Of a DNA stretch of 64,000 nt, positions 53,725 to 62,441 are shown piece by piece; position 1 is the stretch's first letter, and every line of letters begins with the position of its first letter. Location of the stretch: positions 1-64,000 of the forward strand of contig NZ_PGTB01000001.1 of the NCBI RefSeq assembly GCF_002786325.1, written 5' to 3'. A program made the position numbers and the translations under genes. The notes below the pieces were generated by a model that had not been told where the DNA came from, ran no database searches, and saw nothing but the letters and a program-made list of their open reading frames with translations. Source of the stretch: Pseudooceanicola lipolyticus (GTDB lineage Bacteria; Pseudomonadota; Alphaproteobacteria; Rhodobacterales; Rhodobacteraceae).

Positions 53725-53766
53725 CGGCTCAATTCCTCCTTGGGGATGCCGGTCCTCAAGGCGGGT

Positions 53767-54462
53767 TCAGGATGAAGAACGGGTATAGACATGCCCGTAA
53801 GCGGCCTTGATCGCCGCCAGAATATCCTCGTTGCGGTGCAGGATATGGTCGCGCATGACGGCGATTGCAGCCTCGGTATCGCCGGCGCAGATGTGATCGA
53901 GGATCTCGCGGTGCTGATTCTGCGTGCGATCGCGTTGACCTTCCATGGCGATCCAGCGGATCAGGTGGATGCGACCGTTGATATTGGTAAGCAACTGCCG
54001 CAACACCTTGTTGCGGGCCAGTTCGGCAATGGTGTCGTGAAAGCGGATGTCGAGTTCGATCAGCCGGTCGACAGAGGCATCCGGGGGTTCTGCCATGCTT
54101 TCGTCCAGGAAGTCCGACAGCGCCTCGAGTTCCGCTTCCTCGGCCCGTTCGCAGGCCAGCCGCACCGTCGCGCATTCGATCTCGACCCGTGCTTCGAAGA
54201 GGTCGAAAATGACCTCCGGCTCCAGCCCCGGCACCGAGAAGCCGCGTTCCCGGTCCATCAACAATCCCTCGGCCACAAGTCGGTTCAGCGCCTCGCGCAG
54301 GGGGGTGCGGCTGATTTCAAGTTCCTTGGCCAGGGCGACCTCGTTGATCTTCTGCCCGGGCAGGAACCTGGAGCGGAGAAGTTGCTCTCGCAGCTGCGCA
54401 TGGGCGCGATGAGAGGAAGACACGTGAACGGCCTCGGTTGCGGCCTTGTTGTTCTTGTTCAT
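53767..54462 (-). CDS. GntR-family transcriptional regulator, FCD subfamily
   Basis: The 231-residue protein has the winged helix HAQLREQLLRSRFLPGQKINEVALAKELEISRTPLREALNRLVAEGLL and an FCD domain (LFEARVEIECATVRLACERAEEAE, LDIRFHDTIAELARNKVLRQLL, QHREILDHICAGDTEAA). It lies between the SDR and the MmgE/PrpD gene, all leftward. TGTATACA-type elements precede it, the divergent MmgE/AspDH promoter and tctC, making it the likely regulator of the whole module. Confidence 0.92.
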   Translation of the reverse strand: MNKNNKAATEAVHVSSSHRAHAQLREQLLRSRFLPGQKINEVALAKELEISRTPLREALNRLVAEGLLMDRERGFSVPGLEPEVIFDLFEARVEIECATVRLACERAEEAELEALSDFLDESMAEPPDASVDRLIELDIRFHDTIAELARNKVLRQLLTNINGRIHLIRWIAMEGQRDRTQNQHREILDHICAGDTEAAIAVMRDHILHRNEDILAAIKAAYGHVYTRSSS

Positions 54463-54487
54463 CGCGCGGGGCCCTCGGATTTCGTTC

Positions 54488-54507
54488 TGTATGCCGGATT
54501 GTATGTA
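54488..54507. promoter_or_regulatory. GntR operator candidate before its own gene
   Basis: TGTATGCC (54488-54495) and TGTATGTA (54500-54507) form a direct repeat with a 12-base period just upstream of the GntR start. The same word and 12-base spacing recur at 60789-60808, and a TGTATACA occurs at 55971-55978. Confidence 0.55.
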
Positions 54508-54540
54508 TTGTCGTACTTCGGCGTCAACGCACCATCAGGG

Positions 54541-55926
54541 TCAGGCATCGGGGGCCTGCGCCAGCAAGTCCATGAGCGCGCAGACATCGGGCGCGCTGAT
54601 CAGCGTTTCGCATGCCTGGGCCAGTGCCGTGCTGCGAGACTTCGAACAGACGGCGGTCGTTACCTCCGCGAATTTCAGGTCGAGCTCGTCCTGGCTGAGC
54701 GGCTGTTCCGGGTAGCCACGCGCCACTTTCGATGTCGCGGCAAGGGTCCGGCCATCCGTCAGGGTGAGAATGACTTCGCCCATGTAGAAATCCGGGAAAG
54801 CGTCGTTGAAGGTTCCAGTGTCTCGGATCACCTCGGCGGTCTTGGCAAGGCGGGCAACCTCGGGCTCGGTCTCGCGGCGGTCGATGAACAGATCGAGAAA
54901 CGACAGGCGTCCCATCGCCGCCCGGACCGGCAGGATATACTGCGCGGAATGGCCTTTGAGCGGGTTGTCGTCCACGCAATGCGCCCCGGCCTCGGCAAAG
55001 CGCAGGCTGATCTTGGCGATTTGATCGGAGGTCAGCGCATGTTCCTCGAGCAGTCCCACCAGGGCATCGAGAGCCGGGTGCAGGAAGGACACCGAGGCAT
55101 AGGGCTTGATCGCCAGTTCCATCACCCCGTCCCATCGGGTGCCGAGTTCCGCGGTCAGCGGCGCGGGATCGGCAACGCGGCTATAGGCATCCAGTACGGT
55201 GTGACCGCCGTCAAAGATGCGGTCCGGCGCGCCGAAGCCACGTTTGGCCAGCATCGCCGACATCACGCCGTTGCGCGCCGCCAATCCCATCTGGAAAGGC
55301 CGCGCATCCTCGCGCGGGTCATCCTGCCATGCGAGCAGGCCCGAGGTTTGCAGGCCGGCAAGCCCAAGCGCGCGCACGGTCTGTTCCTCGTTCAGGCGCA
55401 GCAGGAAGGCAGCGGCGGCAGCCGCGCCAAAGCTGCCTGCGACGGCGGAGGGGTGAAAGCCACGATCGTACAATTCCCGCGGGTTCATTGCCATCGAAAC
55501 GCGGTAGGTCATTTCGCACCCAAGCGCCACGGCGGCCAGTGCCTCGGCCCCGGTCCGGCCATGCGCCTCGGACAGGGCGAGGGCGGTGGGGATCATCACG
55601 GCGATCGGATGTAGGATCGCCTCGGGGTGATGCGGTTCGAAATCGGCGGCATAGCCGAGGGTCCCGTTGGCCAGCACGGCGCTGACCGGGTCCACCTTGC
55701 GATTCCGCCCGATCAGAGTGCAGGCGCCGGGCCCGGCAATGTCCTCGGCAAAATTGCCGATACCCTGCGCCGCGGTCACGCTTTTATGCGTGGCGGCGCA
55801 CAGCACGCCGATGCCGTCACTGGCCAGTTTGCGGGTATAGGCCATCACCTCGTCGGGCAGGGCGGTTGGGTCGAACCGCGAAACGAAGGCAGCAAGTGAG
55901 CGGGTAACTGGGGCGCGGTCGTTCAT
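54541..55926 (-). CDS. MmgE/PrpD family protein
   Basis: The 461-residue protein has family wording: SDGIGVLCAATHKSVTAAQGIGNFAED, LIGRNRKVDPVSAVLANGTLGYAADFEPHHPEAILHP, GCEMTYRVSMAMNPRELYDRGFHPSAVAGSFGAAAAAAFLL and RVADPAPLTAELG. MmgE/PrpD members are 2-methylcitrate dehydratases, cis-aconitate decarboxylases and iminodisuccinate epimerases. The context of amino-acid-type enzymes favours an epimerase or dehydratase of an amino polycarboxylate, but this is inference. It is divergent from the AspDH-like gene over 100 bases that hold an operator-like site. Confidence 0.88.
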   Translation of the reverse strand: MNDRAPVTRSLAAFVSRFDPTALPDEVMAYTRKLASDGIGVLCAATHKSVTAAQGIGNFAEDIAGPGACTLIGRNRKVDPVSAVLANGTLGYAADFEPHHPEAILHPIAVMIPTALALSEAHGRTGAEALAAVALGCEMTYRVSMAMNPRELYDRGFHPSAVAGSFGAAAAAAFLLRLNEEQTVRALGLAGLQTSGLLAWQDDPREDARPFQMGLAARNGVMSAMLAKRGFGAPDRIFDGGHTVLDAYSRVADPAPLTAELGTRWDGVMELAIKPYASVSFLHPALDALVGLLEEHALTSDQIAKISLRFAEAGAHCVDDNPLKGHSAQYILPVRAAMGRLSFLDLFIDRRETEPEVARLAKTAEVIRDTGTFNDAFPDFYMGEVILTLTDGRTLAATSKVARGYPEQPLSQDELDLKFAEVTTAVCSKSRSTALAQACETLISAPDVCALMDLLAQAPDA

Positions 55927-55970
55927 GGCGGATCCTTGAAAGGCAATGAAATTGGAGTTGCATATCTACC

Positions 55971-55990
55971 TGTATACATGACAGAGTACA
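55971..55990. promoter_or_regulatory. GntR operator candidate in the MmgE/AspDH divergent promoter
   Basis: TGTATACA (55971-55978, a perfect 8-base palindrome) is followed 12 bases on by AGAGTACA (55983-55990). Placed between divergent promoters, it could control both the MmgE/PrpD gene and the AspDH-AcnX operon. Confidence 0.6.
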
Positions 55991-56026
55991 GATATCAGTC
56001 AAGGCATTCGTGAGGGCGGCAAGGGC

Positions 56027-56845
56027 ATGACAGATACGACGCGGATCGTTTTGGGCGGCTTTGGCAACGTGGGCCAGCAGATCGCCGCCAAGTTGACAGC
56101 CGATCCCTCGCAAGCGCTCCGGATCGTCGCCATCGCGGCACGTGACAAACAGAAGGCCGCCGCGAATGCCGCAAAGTTCGGTCTGGAGGTCCCGGTGATT
56201 TCCGCGTCCGAGGCACCGCAATACGGTGCCATCCTCGTGGAATGCGCCACCTATAACGGCTTTCGCGACGTGGTCGAACCGACCCTGAGGGCCGGTGGCC
56301 ATGTCATCGCCGTGAGCGTTGGCGCGCTTGCCGTCAACCTTGACCTGATCGACATCGCCGAAGAGACCGGCGCCACCTTGCAGATTGCCGGTGGCACCTT
56401 GCCAGGGCTGGATATCATCCGCGCAGCGTCAGAGGACGAGATCACCTCTGTAACCCTGACCTCGCATATCAAGCCGTCGTCCTTTGCACACGAGCCGTTC
56501 ATCCATGACAACGGCATCGACCTGGCTTTGGCCGAACAGAGCGCGGTGCCCGTGTTCGAGGGCAGCGCGCGGGAGGCGGCAGGGCATTTTCCGCGCCATT
56601 TCAACGTGGCGGTGACGCTGGGGCTGGTGGGGATCGGGCTGGACCGGACACAGGTGCGCATCTTTGCCGACGGTACCTTGCCCGGTGCACGCCACACGCT
56701 CAGCGTCGAGGCCAGCGCCGCGTCGCTCGAGATGACCTCCCAGAATTATCCGTCGCCGCAGAATAACCGCACCAGCATGTTGGTGGCGCTCAGCATCCTT
56801 GCCGCGCTGCGGCGCGACCGCGCCACGCTCCGGATCGGAAGTTGA
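56027..56845 (+). CDS. L-aspartate dehydrogenase-like protein (NadX/AspDH family)
   Basis: The 272-residue protein has the NAD motif IVLGGFGNVGQQIAAKL (about 7-23), VECATYNGFRDVVEPTLRAGGHVIAVSVGALA, GTLPGLDIIRAA, HFPRHFNVAVTLGLVGIGLDRTQVRIFADGTLPGARHTLSVEA (the His of ARHTL fits the catalytic His) and QNYPSPQNNRTSMLVALSILAAL, all matching aspartate dehydrogenases. The family interconverts L-aspartate and iminosuccinate plus ammonia and oxaloacetate. First gene of a rightward operon, 3 bases before AcnX. It might reduce an imine made by AcnX instead. Confidence 0.87.
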   Translation: MTDTTRIVLGGFGNVGQQIAAKLTADPSQALRIVAIAARDKQKAAANAAKFGLEVPVISASEAPQYGAILVECATYNGFRDVVEPTLRAGGHVIAVSVGALAVNLDLIDIAEETGATLQIAGGTLPGLDIIRAASEDEITSVTLTSHIKPSSFAHEPFIHDNGIDLALAEQSAVPVFEGSAREAAGHFPRHFNVAVTLGLVGIGLDRTQVRIFADGTLPGARHTLSVEASAASLEMTSQNYPSPQNNRTSMLVALSILAALRRDRATLRIGS

Positions 56846-56848
56846 CCG

Positions 56849-58114
56849 ATGCAACTGTCCGAGCGCGACCAAACATTGCTGGACGGGGCCGCGGGCGAGG
56901 CGGCGCAGCAGGCGATGTCGGCGCTGGTCCAGCTGGGCGAGGCCTATGATGCGCCGGACATGGTCGACATCGGCTATGCCCATGTCCATGCGGGCATGGC
57001 GCTGTACAAGGGCGACGTGGAGCTGATCGAGGCCACTGCACAACAGGGTGCACGGATGGTGGTGCCGGCGTCCACCAATATTGCCAATGCCGATATGGGC
57101 GACTGGCAGGGCATCGGGGCCCCCGAAACGCTTGGCCGCTTGCAGAAACGTGCAGAAGCCGCCCACCGCAGGATGGGCAGCGCGACCTCCTTTACCTGCA
57201 CGCCCTACTGGGCCGGACACTGGCCGACTTGGAACATGCATATCGCCTCGATCGAAAGCGGGGTGACGGTGTTTGCCAATTCGGTGCTGGGCGCCCGGTC
57301 AAACCGCGACGGCTATTTTGCGGTCTATGCGGGGATGACCGGGCGCTATCCTCGCTTTGGGCTGCATCTGGACCGCAACCGCCAGCCGACCCATCGCGTC
57401 ACGGTTTCGGCCCAGCCCCGCGGCACCGCGGAATTCACCGCGCTTGGTTATGCTGTCGGAACGGCGGTGGGCAGCGGCGTGCCGCTGATCCAAGGGATCC
57501 GCAGGCGCCCTTCGCTGGATGAACTTGATGCCCTGGGGGTGGGCATGGCGACCTCGGGCGGGGTGGCGATGTTCATCCTGCCGGGCGCGACGCCGCCGTT
57601 CGGCGAAGACGCTGATGCACCTGGTCTGCCGGAGATCGAGATTGCTGAGGCGGAGATCGCCGGCGTGTTCGATACCTTCTGTACCGGGGGCGAAGCCGGG
57701 TTTGACCTTGTGCATCTTGGCTGTCCACACGCGTCATTCGAGGAAATGAAATACTATGCCGAACTGCTGGCCGGGCGTCGGGTTGCGCCGGGCGTGGAGC
57801 TTTGGATCACCACCAGCCGCGCGGTGCGCCAGACGGCGCGCGAGGCCGGTCTGCTGGCCCCGCTCCTGGCCTCGGGCGCGCGGGTTGTCACGGATACCTG
57901 CCCGATTTCCTGTCATTTCGCCTGCACATGTTCGCCGGACCCCGCGCTTGGGGTCACGCCACCGACCCTGCGGACGATCCTTGTCGACAGCGCCAAGCAG
58001 GCACATTACGTGCGCGACATGATCCAGTGCCCGACGCTGTTCACAACCAGTGAACTGGCGGTGGAATCGGCGGTCACCGGTCGTTTCGTGCCCCGGAGTC
58101 GCCGCAATGGCTGA
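56849..58114 (+). CDS. Aconitase X catalytic (large) subunit
   Basis: The 421-residue protein has AcnX (DUF521) wording: MVDIGYAHVHAGMALYKGDVELIE, PASTNIANADMGDW, SATSFTCTPYWAGHWPTWNMHIASIESGVTVFANSVLGARSNRDG, DLVHLGCPHASFEEM and DTCPISCHFACTC followed by LVDSAKQAHYV. The Cys residues in FTCTPY, LGCPH and DTCPISC are candidates for the iron-sulfur ligands. Known AcnX activities are cis-3-hydroxy-L-proline dehydratase in bacteria and phosphomevalonate dehydratase in archaea. The small subunit is separate and overlaps by 8 bases, so this is a two-subunit type. Its substrate here is unknown. Confidence 0.9.
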   Translation: MQLSERDQTLLDGAAGEAAQQAMSALVQLGEAYDAPDMVDIGYAHVHAGMALYKGDVELIEATAQQGARMVVPASTNIANADMGDWQGIGAPETLGRLQKRAEAAHRRMGSATSFTCTPYWAGHWPTWNMHIASIESGVTVFANSVLGARSNRDGYFAVYAGMTGRYPRFGLHLDRNRQPTHRVTVSAQPRGTAEFTALGYAVGTAVGSGVPLIQGIRRRPSLDELDALGVGMATSGGVAMFILPGATPPFGEDADAPGLPEIEIAEAEIAGVFDTFCTGGEAGFDLVHLGCPHASFEEMKYYAELLAGRRVAPGVELWITTSRAVRQTAREAGLLAPLLASGARVVTDTCPISCHFACTCSPDPALGVTPPTLRTILVDSAKQAHYVRDMIQCPTLFTTSELAVESAVTGRFVPRSRRNG

Positions 58115-58523
58115 GACTTCGTGGCAGGCACGCGGCGTGGTCAGGGGCGTGGCGGATGGCGCCGCCCTGGTCTCGCAAACGGCGCTTTCGTTTCTGGGTG
58201 ATCTCGATATCCGGTCGGGCCGGGTGGTGGGGCGTTCCAGCGATCTGTGCGGCGAATGTGTTGCCGGTCGGGTGCTGGTGCTGCCCGCGAGCCGGGGGTC
58301 GGCCGGGGCATGGCGGTTCCTGTACCAGCTCAAGATGCATGACACCCATCCGGCGGCGCTGATCCTGCGGGAAATGCCCGACCCCTCGGTGACGCAGGGC
58401 GCGATCCTGGCGGAGGTGCCGGTGGTGGTGGCGCCGGAAGGCACATTCTGGACCAACATGCGCGGCGGAGACATCCTGCGCGTCGATGGCAGCAGCGGCA
58501 GAATTGAACGGTGCCAGCGATGA
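58107..58523 (+). CDS. Aconitase X swivel-domain (small) subunit
   Basis: The 138-residue protein is the DUF126 type: RGVVRGVADGAALVSQTALSFLGDLDIRSGRVVG, VLVLPASRGSAGAWRFLYQLKMHDTHPAALIL and AILAEVPVV. The PASRGSAGAW loop is the conserved serine-containing swivel motif of aconitase-like enzymes. It pairs with the large subunit encoded just upstream with 8-base overlap, which ensures equal synthesis. It ends 55 bases before the flavin oxidase. Confidence 0.9.
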   Translation: MAETSWQARGVVRGVADGAALVSQTALSFLGDLDIRSGRVVGRSSDLCGECVAGRVLVLPASRGSAGAWRFLYQLKMHDTHPAALILREMPDPSVTQGAILAEVPVVVAPEGTFWTNMRGGDILRVDGSSGRIERCQR

Positions 58524-58578
58524 CTGCCATCAATGCAGGCAAGGGCGTCAAGGCTTTCGGAATGGGGAAGGATTGTAG

Positions 58579-59838
58579 ATGAAGGCGGATATCGCTGTCC
58601 TTGGGGCAGGAATCATCGGCGCTCACACCGCCGTTCAGCTTGCCGAGCGAGGGCTGAAGGTGGTGCTGGTTGATCCCGGCCCGCCGGGCGGAGAGCAGGC
58701 GGCCAGTTTCGGCAATGCCGCATGGTTGTCGTCACATTCGGTGACGCCGCCCACGTCGCCGGGGATCTGGAAACAGGTGCCGAAATGGCTGCGCGATCCG
58801 CTTGGGCCGTTGAGCCTGCGGCCTGCATATCTGCCCAAGGCATTGCCCTGGTTGCTGCAGTATCTGTCGGCGGGGGCGACGGAACAGAAACTGCGCGGAA
58901 TCGCAGCCGAATTGCGCACCTTGCTGATCGACGCGCCGAAACTGCACGCAGAGATTGCAACCCGTGCAGGCGTGCCAGAGCTGATCGATGCCGACAGCGG
59001 CCTGATGCATATCTATCCTGACCGCGCAAGTTACGAGGCCGATGGGCTTGGCTGGCGTATCCGTCGCGAATTGGGGATCGTCTGTGACGAAATCGAGGGG
59101 CCCGAACTGGCCCGGTGCCAGCCGGATCTGGCAAGAACCTACACCTTTGCCGTCAACGTGCCGGAGGCCGGGCAATGCCTGGACCCCGGCGCTTATTGCG
59201 CGGCGCTGGTCAGCTTTGCCCAGTCGATGGGCGCGCGGCGGATTGCGGCCCATGCAACCGGTTTTCGCAGCGAGAATGGCAGGCTGCGGGCCGTCGAAAC
59301 ATCACAAGGGGAGATCGCCTGCGATGCCGCCGTCATCGCCTGTGGCGCCAGATCGGCGGCGCTGGCCAGGAAGGCTGGCGACCGTGTGCCGCTTGAGAGC
59401 GAGCGGGGATACCATGTGACGGTCGAGGGCGGCGCGAACATGCCCGGGCCAACAACATCGGTGATGGTGAGCGACCGCAAGGTGGTGATCACGCGGCTGG
59501 CTCAGGGTATCCGCTGCGCCGGGCAGGTGGAGATCGCCGGCCCGGATGCGGCGCCGGACTGGCGCCGGGCCGAGATCATGCGGACCCACCTTGCCGCGAT
59601 CTTTCCGGGCCTGGATACCAGCGATGCGCGGGTCTGGCTGGGGCTGCGGCCCAGCCTGCCGGACGGCAAGCCGGTGATCGCTGCCGCACGGAACATCAAG
59701 GGTGTCGTGCATTGTTTTGGGCATGGCCATGTCGGGCTGGTTTCATCGGCGCGCAGCGGCCGGCTCGCCGCCCAGCTGGTCACGGGCGAAACCCCCGAAA
59801 TCGACCTTGCCCCGTTTTCCTCTGATCGGTTCCGCTGA
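58579..59838 (+). CDS. FAD-dependent amine/D-amino acid oxidase (DadA-like)
   Basis: The 419-residue protein has IAVLGAGIIGAHTAVQLAERGLKVVLVD (about 5-32) at the N-terminus, GGEQAASFGNAAWLS (a typical DadA second motif), the substrate-binding middle, and VWLGLRPSLPDGKPVIAAARNIKGVVHCFGHGHVGLVSSARSGRLAAQLVTGE at the C-terminus. Such enzymes oxidise D-amino acids or secondary amines such as sarcosine or proline derivatives. AAGGATTGTAG precedes the ATG. Its stop overlaps the racemase-like gene start by one base. Confidence 0.92.
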   Translation: MKADIAVLGAGIIGAHTAVQLAERGLKVVLVDPGPPGGEQAASFGNAAWLSSHSVTPPTSPGIWKQVPKWLRDPLGPLSLRPAYLPKALPWLLQYLSAGATEQKLRGIAAELRTLLIDAPKLHAEIATRAGVPELIDADSGLMHIYPDRASYEADGLGWRIRRELGIVCDEIEGPELARCQPDLARTYTFAVNVPEAGQCLDPGAYCAALVSFAQSMGARRIAAHATGFRSENGRLRAVETSQGEIACDAAVIACGARSAALARKAGDRVPLESERGYHVTVEGGANMPGPTTSVMVSDRKVVITRLAQGIRCAGQVEIAGPDAAPDWRRAEIMRTHLAAIFPGLDTSDARVWLGLRPSLPDGKPVIAAARNIKGVVHCFGHGHVGLVSSARSGRLAAQLVTGETPEIDLAPFSSDRFR

Positions 59839-60602
59839 TGAATGATCCGGTTCAACCCTATGGTGCGCCCGGTACCCATGTGGCGCGCGGCGGAAAGGCG
59901 CTGTATGGCGCACCCCTTGGCATCCTGATGCTGGAGGCGCGATTTGCCCGCGTCTATGGCGAGATGGGACATGCGCGGACATGGCCCTTTCCGGTGATTT
60001 ACCGGATCGTGCGGGGCGCCAGCCCGGACCGGGTGGTCTGTGACGGCGCGCGCGGGCTGCTGGATGATTTCATCGCCGCTGCGCGCGACCTGGTCGACCT
60101 GGGCGCAGAGGCGATCACAACGAATTGCGGTTTCCTGTCCATCTACCAGGCCGAACTGGCCCAAGCGGTGAGCGTGCCGGTGGCGACATCCTCCATGATG
60201 CAGGTGCCCTGGGTGCAGGCCACCCTGCCACCGGGCAAGCGACCGGGCATTGTGACGATCAATTCCGCCGGGCTGACGCCAGCCCATCTGAACGGAATCA
60301 ACGTCCCGCTCGACACTCCGGTGGCCGGGACCGAGGACGGGACAGAGTTCTTTCGCACCATCATCAAGGCCGAAAAGCAGGATCTCGATCTGGCGCTGGC
60401 CTGCGCAGATGTGGTCGCAGCCGCGAGGCGCCTTGTGCGCGAGAACCCGGATGTTGGCGCTATCGTGCTGGAATGCACCAATATGTCGCCTTACAGCGCT
60501 GCGGTGCAGGCGGCGAGCGGACTGCCGGTCTATGACATCTATTCGATGGTCACCTGGTTTCACGCGGGACTTCGACCCCGGAACTTTACGGCAGGCGGAT
60601 AA
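59838..60602 (+). CDS. Asp/Glu/hydantoin racemase-superfamily protein
   Basis: The 254-residue protein has the two conserved cysteines of the Asp/Glu racemase superfamily, in TTNCGFLSIYQ (about residue 96) and VLECTNMSPYSAA (about 213), and KRPGIVTINSAGLTPAHL between them. Typical activities are racemisation of aspartate, glutamate or hydantoins, and related decarboxylase or isomerase steps. Its one-base overlap with the DadA-like gene suggests it supplies or removes the D-form. TctC follows after 294 bases containing an operator-like site. Confidence 0.85.
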   Translation: MNDPVQPYGAPGTHVARGGKALYGAPLGILMLEARFARVYGEMGHARTWPFPVIYRIVRGASPDRVVCDGARGLLDDFIAAARDLVDLGAEAITTNCGFLSIYQAELAQAVSVPVATSSMMQVPWVQATLPPGKRPGIVTINSAGLTPAHLNGINVPLDTPVAGTEDGTEFFRTIIKAEKQDLDLALACADVVAAARRLVRENPDVGAIVLECTNMSPYSAAVQAASGLPVYDIYSMVTWFHAGLRPRNFTAGG

Positions 60603-60896
60603 CACCAGGCCGGGTCGACCGCAGCACAGGTGCGAACTGGCAGTGTCTGCACCGAACCGCCCGGACCCGAAATGGTCGAGACTCATCCCGCGATCGCGGG
60701 CGCAATGGCTGATTTCATGGGCGATTCCGTGATATTCCCTGTGCGTGATAAGGGGCTCCAACAAAAACCGTTGCAATGCACTCTGGTCTGTATATTGTTC
60801 TGTATACATCTCACGCGCCCCTCGGGGAGATACACTTAGAAAAGCGGACCTCAAGCATACGGCGGCTCCGCAATAACATCACAGAGAGGACCAAAC
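60603..60896 (+). promoter_or_regulatory. Promoter region of tctCBA with paired operator elements
   Basis: No gene is seen in these 294 bases. The paired words TGTATATT (60789-60796) and TGTATACA (60801-60808), 12 bases apart, match those before the GntR gene and the MmgE/AspDH promoter. AGAGAGGACCAAAC precedes the tctC ATG. The importer therefore has its own regulated promoter besides readthrough from the racemase-like gene. Confidence 0.55.
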
Positions 60897-61880
60897 ATGG
60901 CTTTCACGAAAGCTCTGCGCACAGCCCTGACCGGCCTGGCAATTCTTGCCACCGGGACACTGGCCGCCGGCGCACAGGATTTCCCGAAAAAGGACATCAC
61001 CCACATCATGCCGTGGAGCGCGGGCGGTGGGACCGACACTGTCATGCGCACTTTCCTTCACTATGCCGAGGAACCGCTTGGGGTGGGCATCCGCACCCAG
61101 AATGTCACCGGCGCACAGTCCGGTGTCGGCACGCTGCGGCTGATGAAGTCTCGGCCCGATGGCTATACCATCGGCTCCCTGACCTGGGACAGCATGATCA
61201 CCGTGCCCTACAAGAATCTCGTGCCGGGGTATGACACCGCCTCGCTGAGCTATCTTGCCAATGTCACGCTTTACCCCACGGTTCTGGCCGTCAACGCGGA
61301 CACCGGCTGGGACACGCTGGATGATTTCATCGCTGCCGCAAAGGCAGCGCCGGGTGAAGTCACCGTGTCCGATTCCGGCATCGGCGGCATCTGGCACCTG
61401 CACGCGCTCGACATGGCCGAGCAATTGGGTGTCGAACTGAACCACGTGCCCTTCCCCAACGGCTCGGCCGAACAGCGCGAGGCGCTGATCTCGGGCGAAA
61501 ACGACGCCGCAAGCCTGAGCTATGCCACCGTGTCTTCCGCTGCTGAGGCCGGGCAGGTGAAGGTGCTGGCCGTGATGGGGTCGGAACGCGATCCCAGCCT
61601 GCCGGATGTGCCGACCTTCACCGAACTGGGCTATGACGTGATCTGGGGCGGCATGCGGGTGCTGGCCGTGCCCGCCGAGACGCCGGATGAGATCAAGGCG
61701 ACCCTGACCGCAGGGTTCAAGGCCGCTTTCGACAACCCCGAGTTTCAGCAAAAGGCCGCCGACACGGGCATGAATGCCTTCTGGATGGATGGCCCCGCGA
61801 CCGAGGCCTATGTCGAGCGCACCCAGACCCGCGCCCTGAAGCTGCTGGACCGGCTGAAATCCGAGGGTGTGCTGGAATAA
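60897..61880 (+). CDS. tctC: Tripartite tricarboxylate transporter substrate-binding protein, TctC
   Basis: The 327-residue protein has a signal peptide (MAFTKALRTALTGLAILATGTLAAGA) and TctC wording: FPKKDITHIMPWSAGGGTDTVMRTFL, YKNLVPGYD, GIGGIWHLHALDMAEQLGVELNHVPFPNGSAEQREALISGENDAA and LPDVPTFTELGYDV. It gives high affinity to the TTT importer. The ligand is an anionic organic acid or amino acid; nothing more can be said from sequence. Confidence 0.93.
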   Translation: MAFTKALRTALTGLAILATGTLAAGAQDFPKKDITHIMPWSAGGGTDTVMRTFLHYAEEPLGVGIRTQNVTGAQSGVGTLRLMKSRPDGYTIGSLTWDSMITVPYKNLVPGYDTASLSYLANVTLYPTVLAVNADTGWDTLDDFIAAAKAAPGEVTVSDSGIGGIWHLHALDMAEQLGVELNHVPFPNGSAEQREALISGENDAASLSYATVSSAAEAGQVKVLAVMGSERDPSLPDVPTFTELGYDVIWGGMRVLAVPAETPDEIKATLTAGFKAAFDNPEFQQKAADTGMNAFWMDGPATEAYVERTQTRALKLLDRLKSEGVLE

Positions 61881-61907
61881 TCGGCCTTCCTGCTACCTTC
61901 TTGTACA

Positions 61908-61938
61908 GCGCCCCGACCGTATCAAACGGGCGGGGCGC
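61908..61938 (+). other. Intercistronic hairpin between tctC and tctB
   Basis: GCGCCCCG (61908-61915) and CGGGGCGC (61931-61938) are perfectly complementary, and CCGT/ACGG inside extend the stem. No T-run follows, so it is likely to stabilise or part-terminate the tctC message. This would give more binding protein than membrane protein. Confidence 0.6.
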
Positions 61939-61973
61939 ATTTCGAATGACCATGCCGGGAAAAGGCGCTTCCA

Positions 61974-62441
61974 TTGACGATGAAACCCCAAGCTGTTTTC
62001 GCGCTCCTCATCCTCGCGCTTGATGCGGCATATCTGCAGCAGGCGCTACAGTTGCCATTGCCCTTCGCCAACGGTGAACCCGGCCCATCGCTGATGCCCC
62101 TGGTGCTTGTTCTCACGCTTGGGATCGGGGCGCTTGGCGTTCTGGTGCAGGAATTGCGCGGGACTGCGACGCATGACGACGACGAGGATGCCGGTTTCAG
62201 CCTGCGCACCATCGCGCTGATCGGGCTGACCTGCGGCTTTGTCTGGGCCTTCGAGCCGCTGGGATACTGGTACGCGACACTTTCCTACGCCTTCGGCGTG
62301 GCGTGGCTGTTCGAACAGGAAAGGCTGGGGCCGGTGAAGGCCGTGCTGACCTCTGCGCTGATCGCGGTGGGCATTGCCGGTGCAGGGTGGCTGTTCTTTG
62401 TCACTCTCTTCGATCTCTTCCTGCCCGAGGGGTATAATTGA
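61974..62441 (+). CDS. tctB: Tripartite tricarboxylate transporter small membrane protein, TctB
   Basis: The 155-residue protein has four hydrophobic segments (AVFALLILALDAAYL, SLMPLVLVLTLGIGALGVLV, TIALIGLTCGFVWAFEPLGYWYATLSYAFGVAWLF, AVLTSALIAVGIAGAGWLFFVTLFDLFLP), the TctB pattern. AAGG lies 8 bases before TTG at 61974, but ATG at 61980 is a possible start. The stop overlaps tctA by TGATG. Confidence 0.85.
   Translation: MTMKPQAVFALLILALDAAYLQQALQLPLPFANGEPGPSLMPLVLVLTLGIGALGVLVQELRGTATHDDDEDAGFSLRTIALIGLTCGFVWAFEPLGYWYATLSYAFGVAWLFEQERLGPVKAVLTSALIAVGIAGAGWLFFVTLFDLFLPEGYN

Noticed and set aside
53791-55614. A 607-codon open frame on the plus strand
   Set aside because: It is antisense to the GntR and MmgE/PrpD genes, both of which have clear family motifs.
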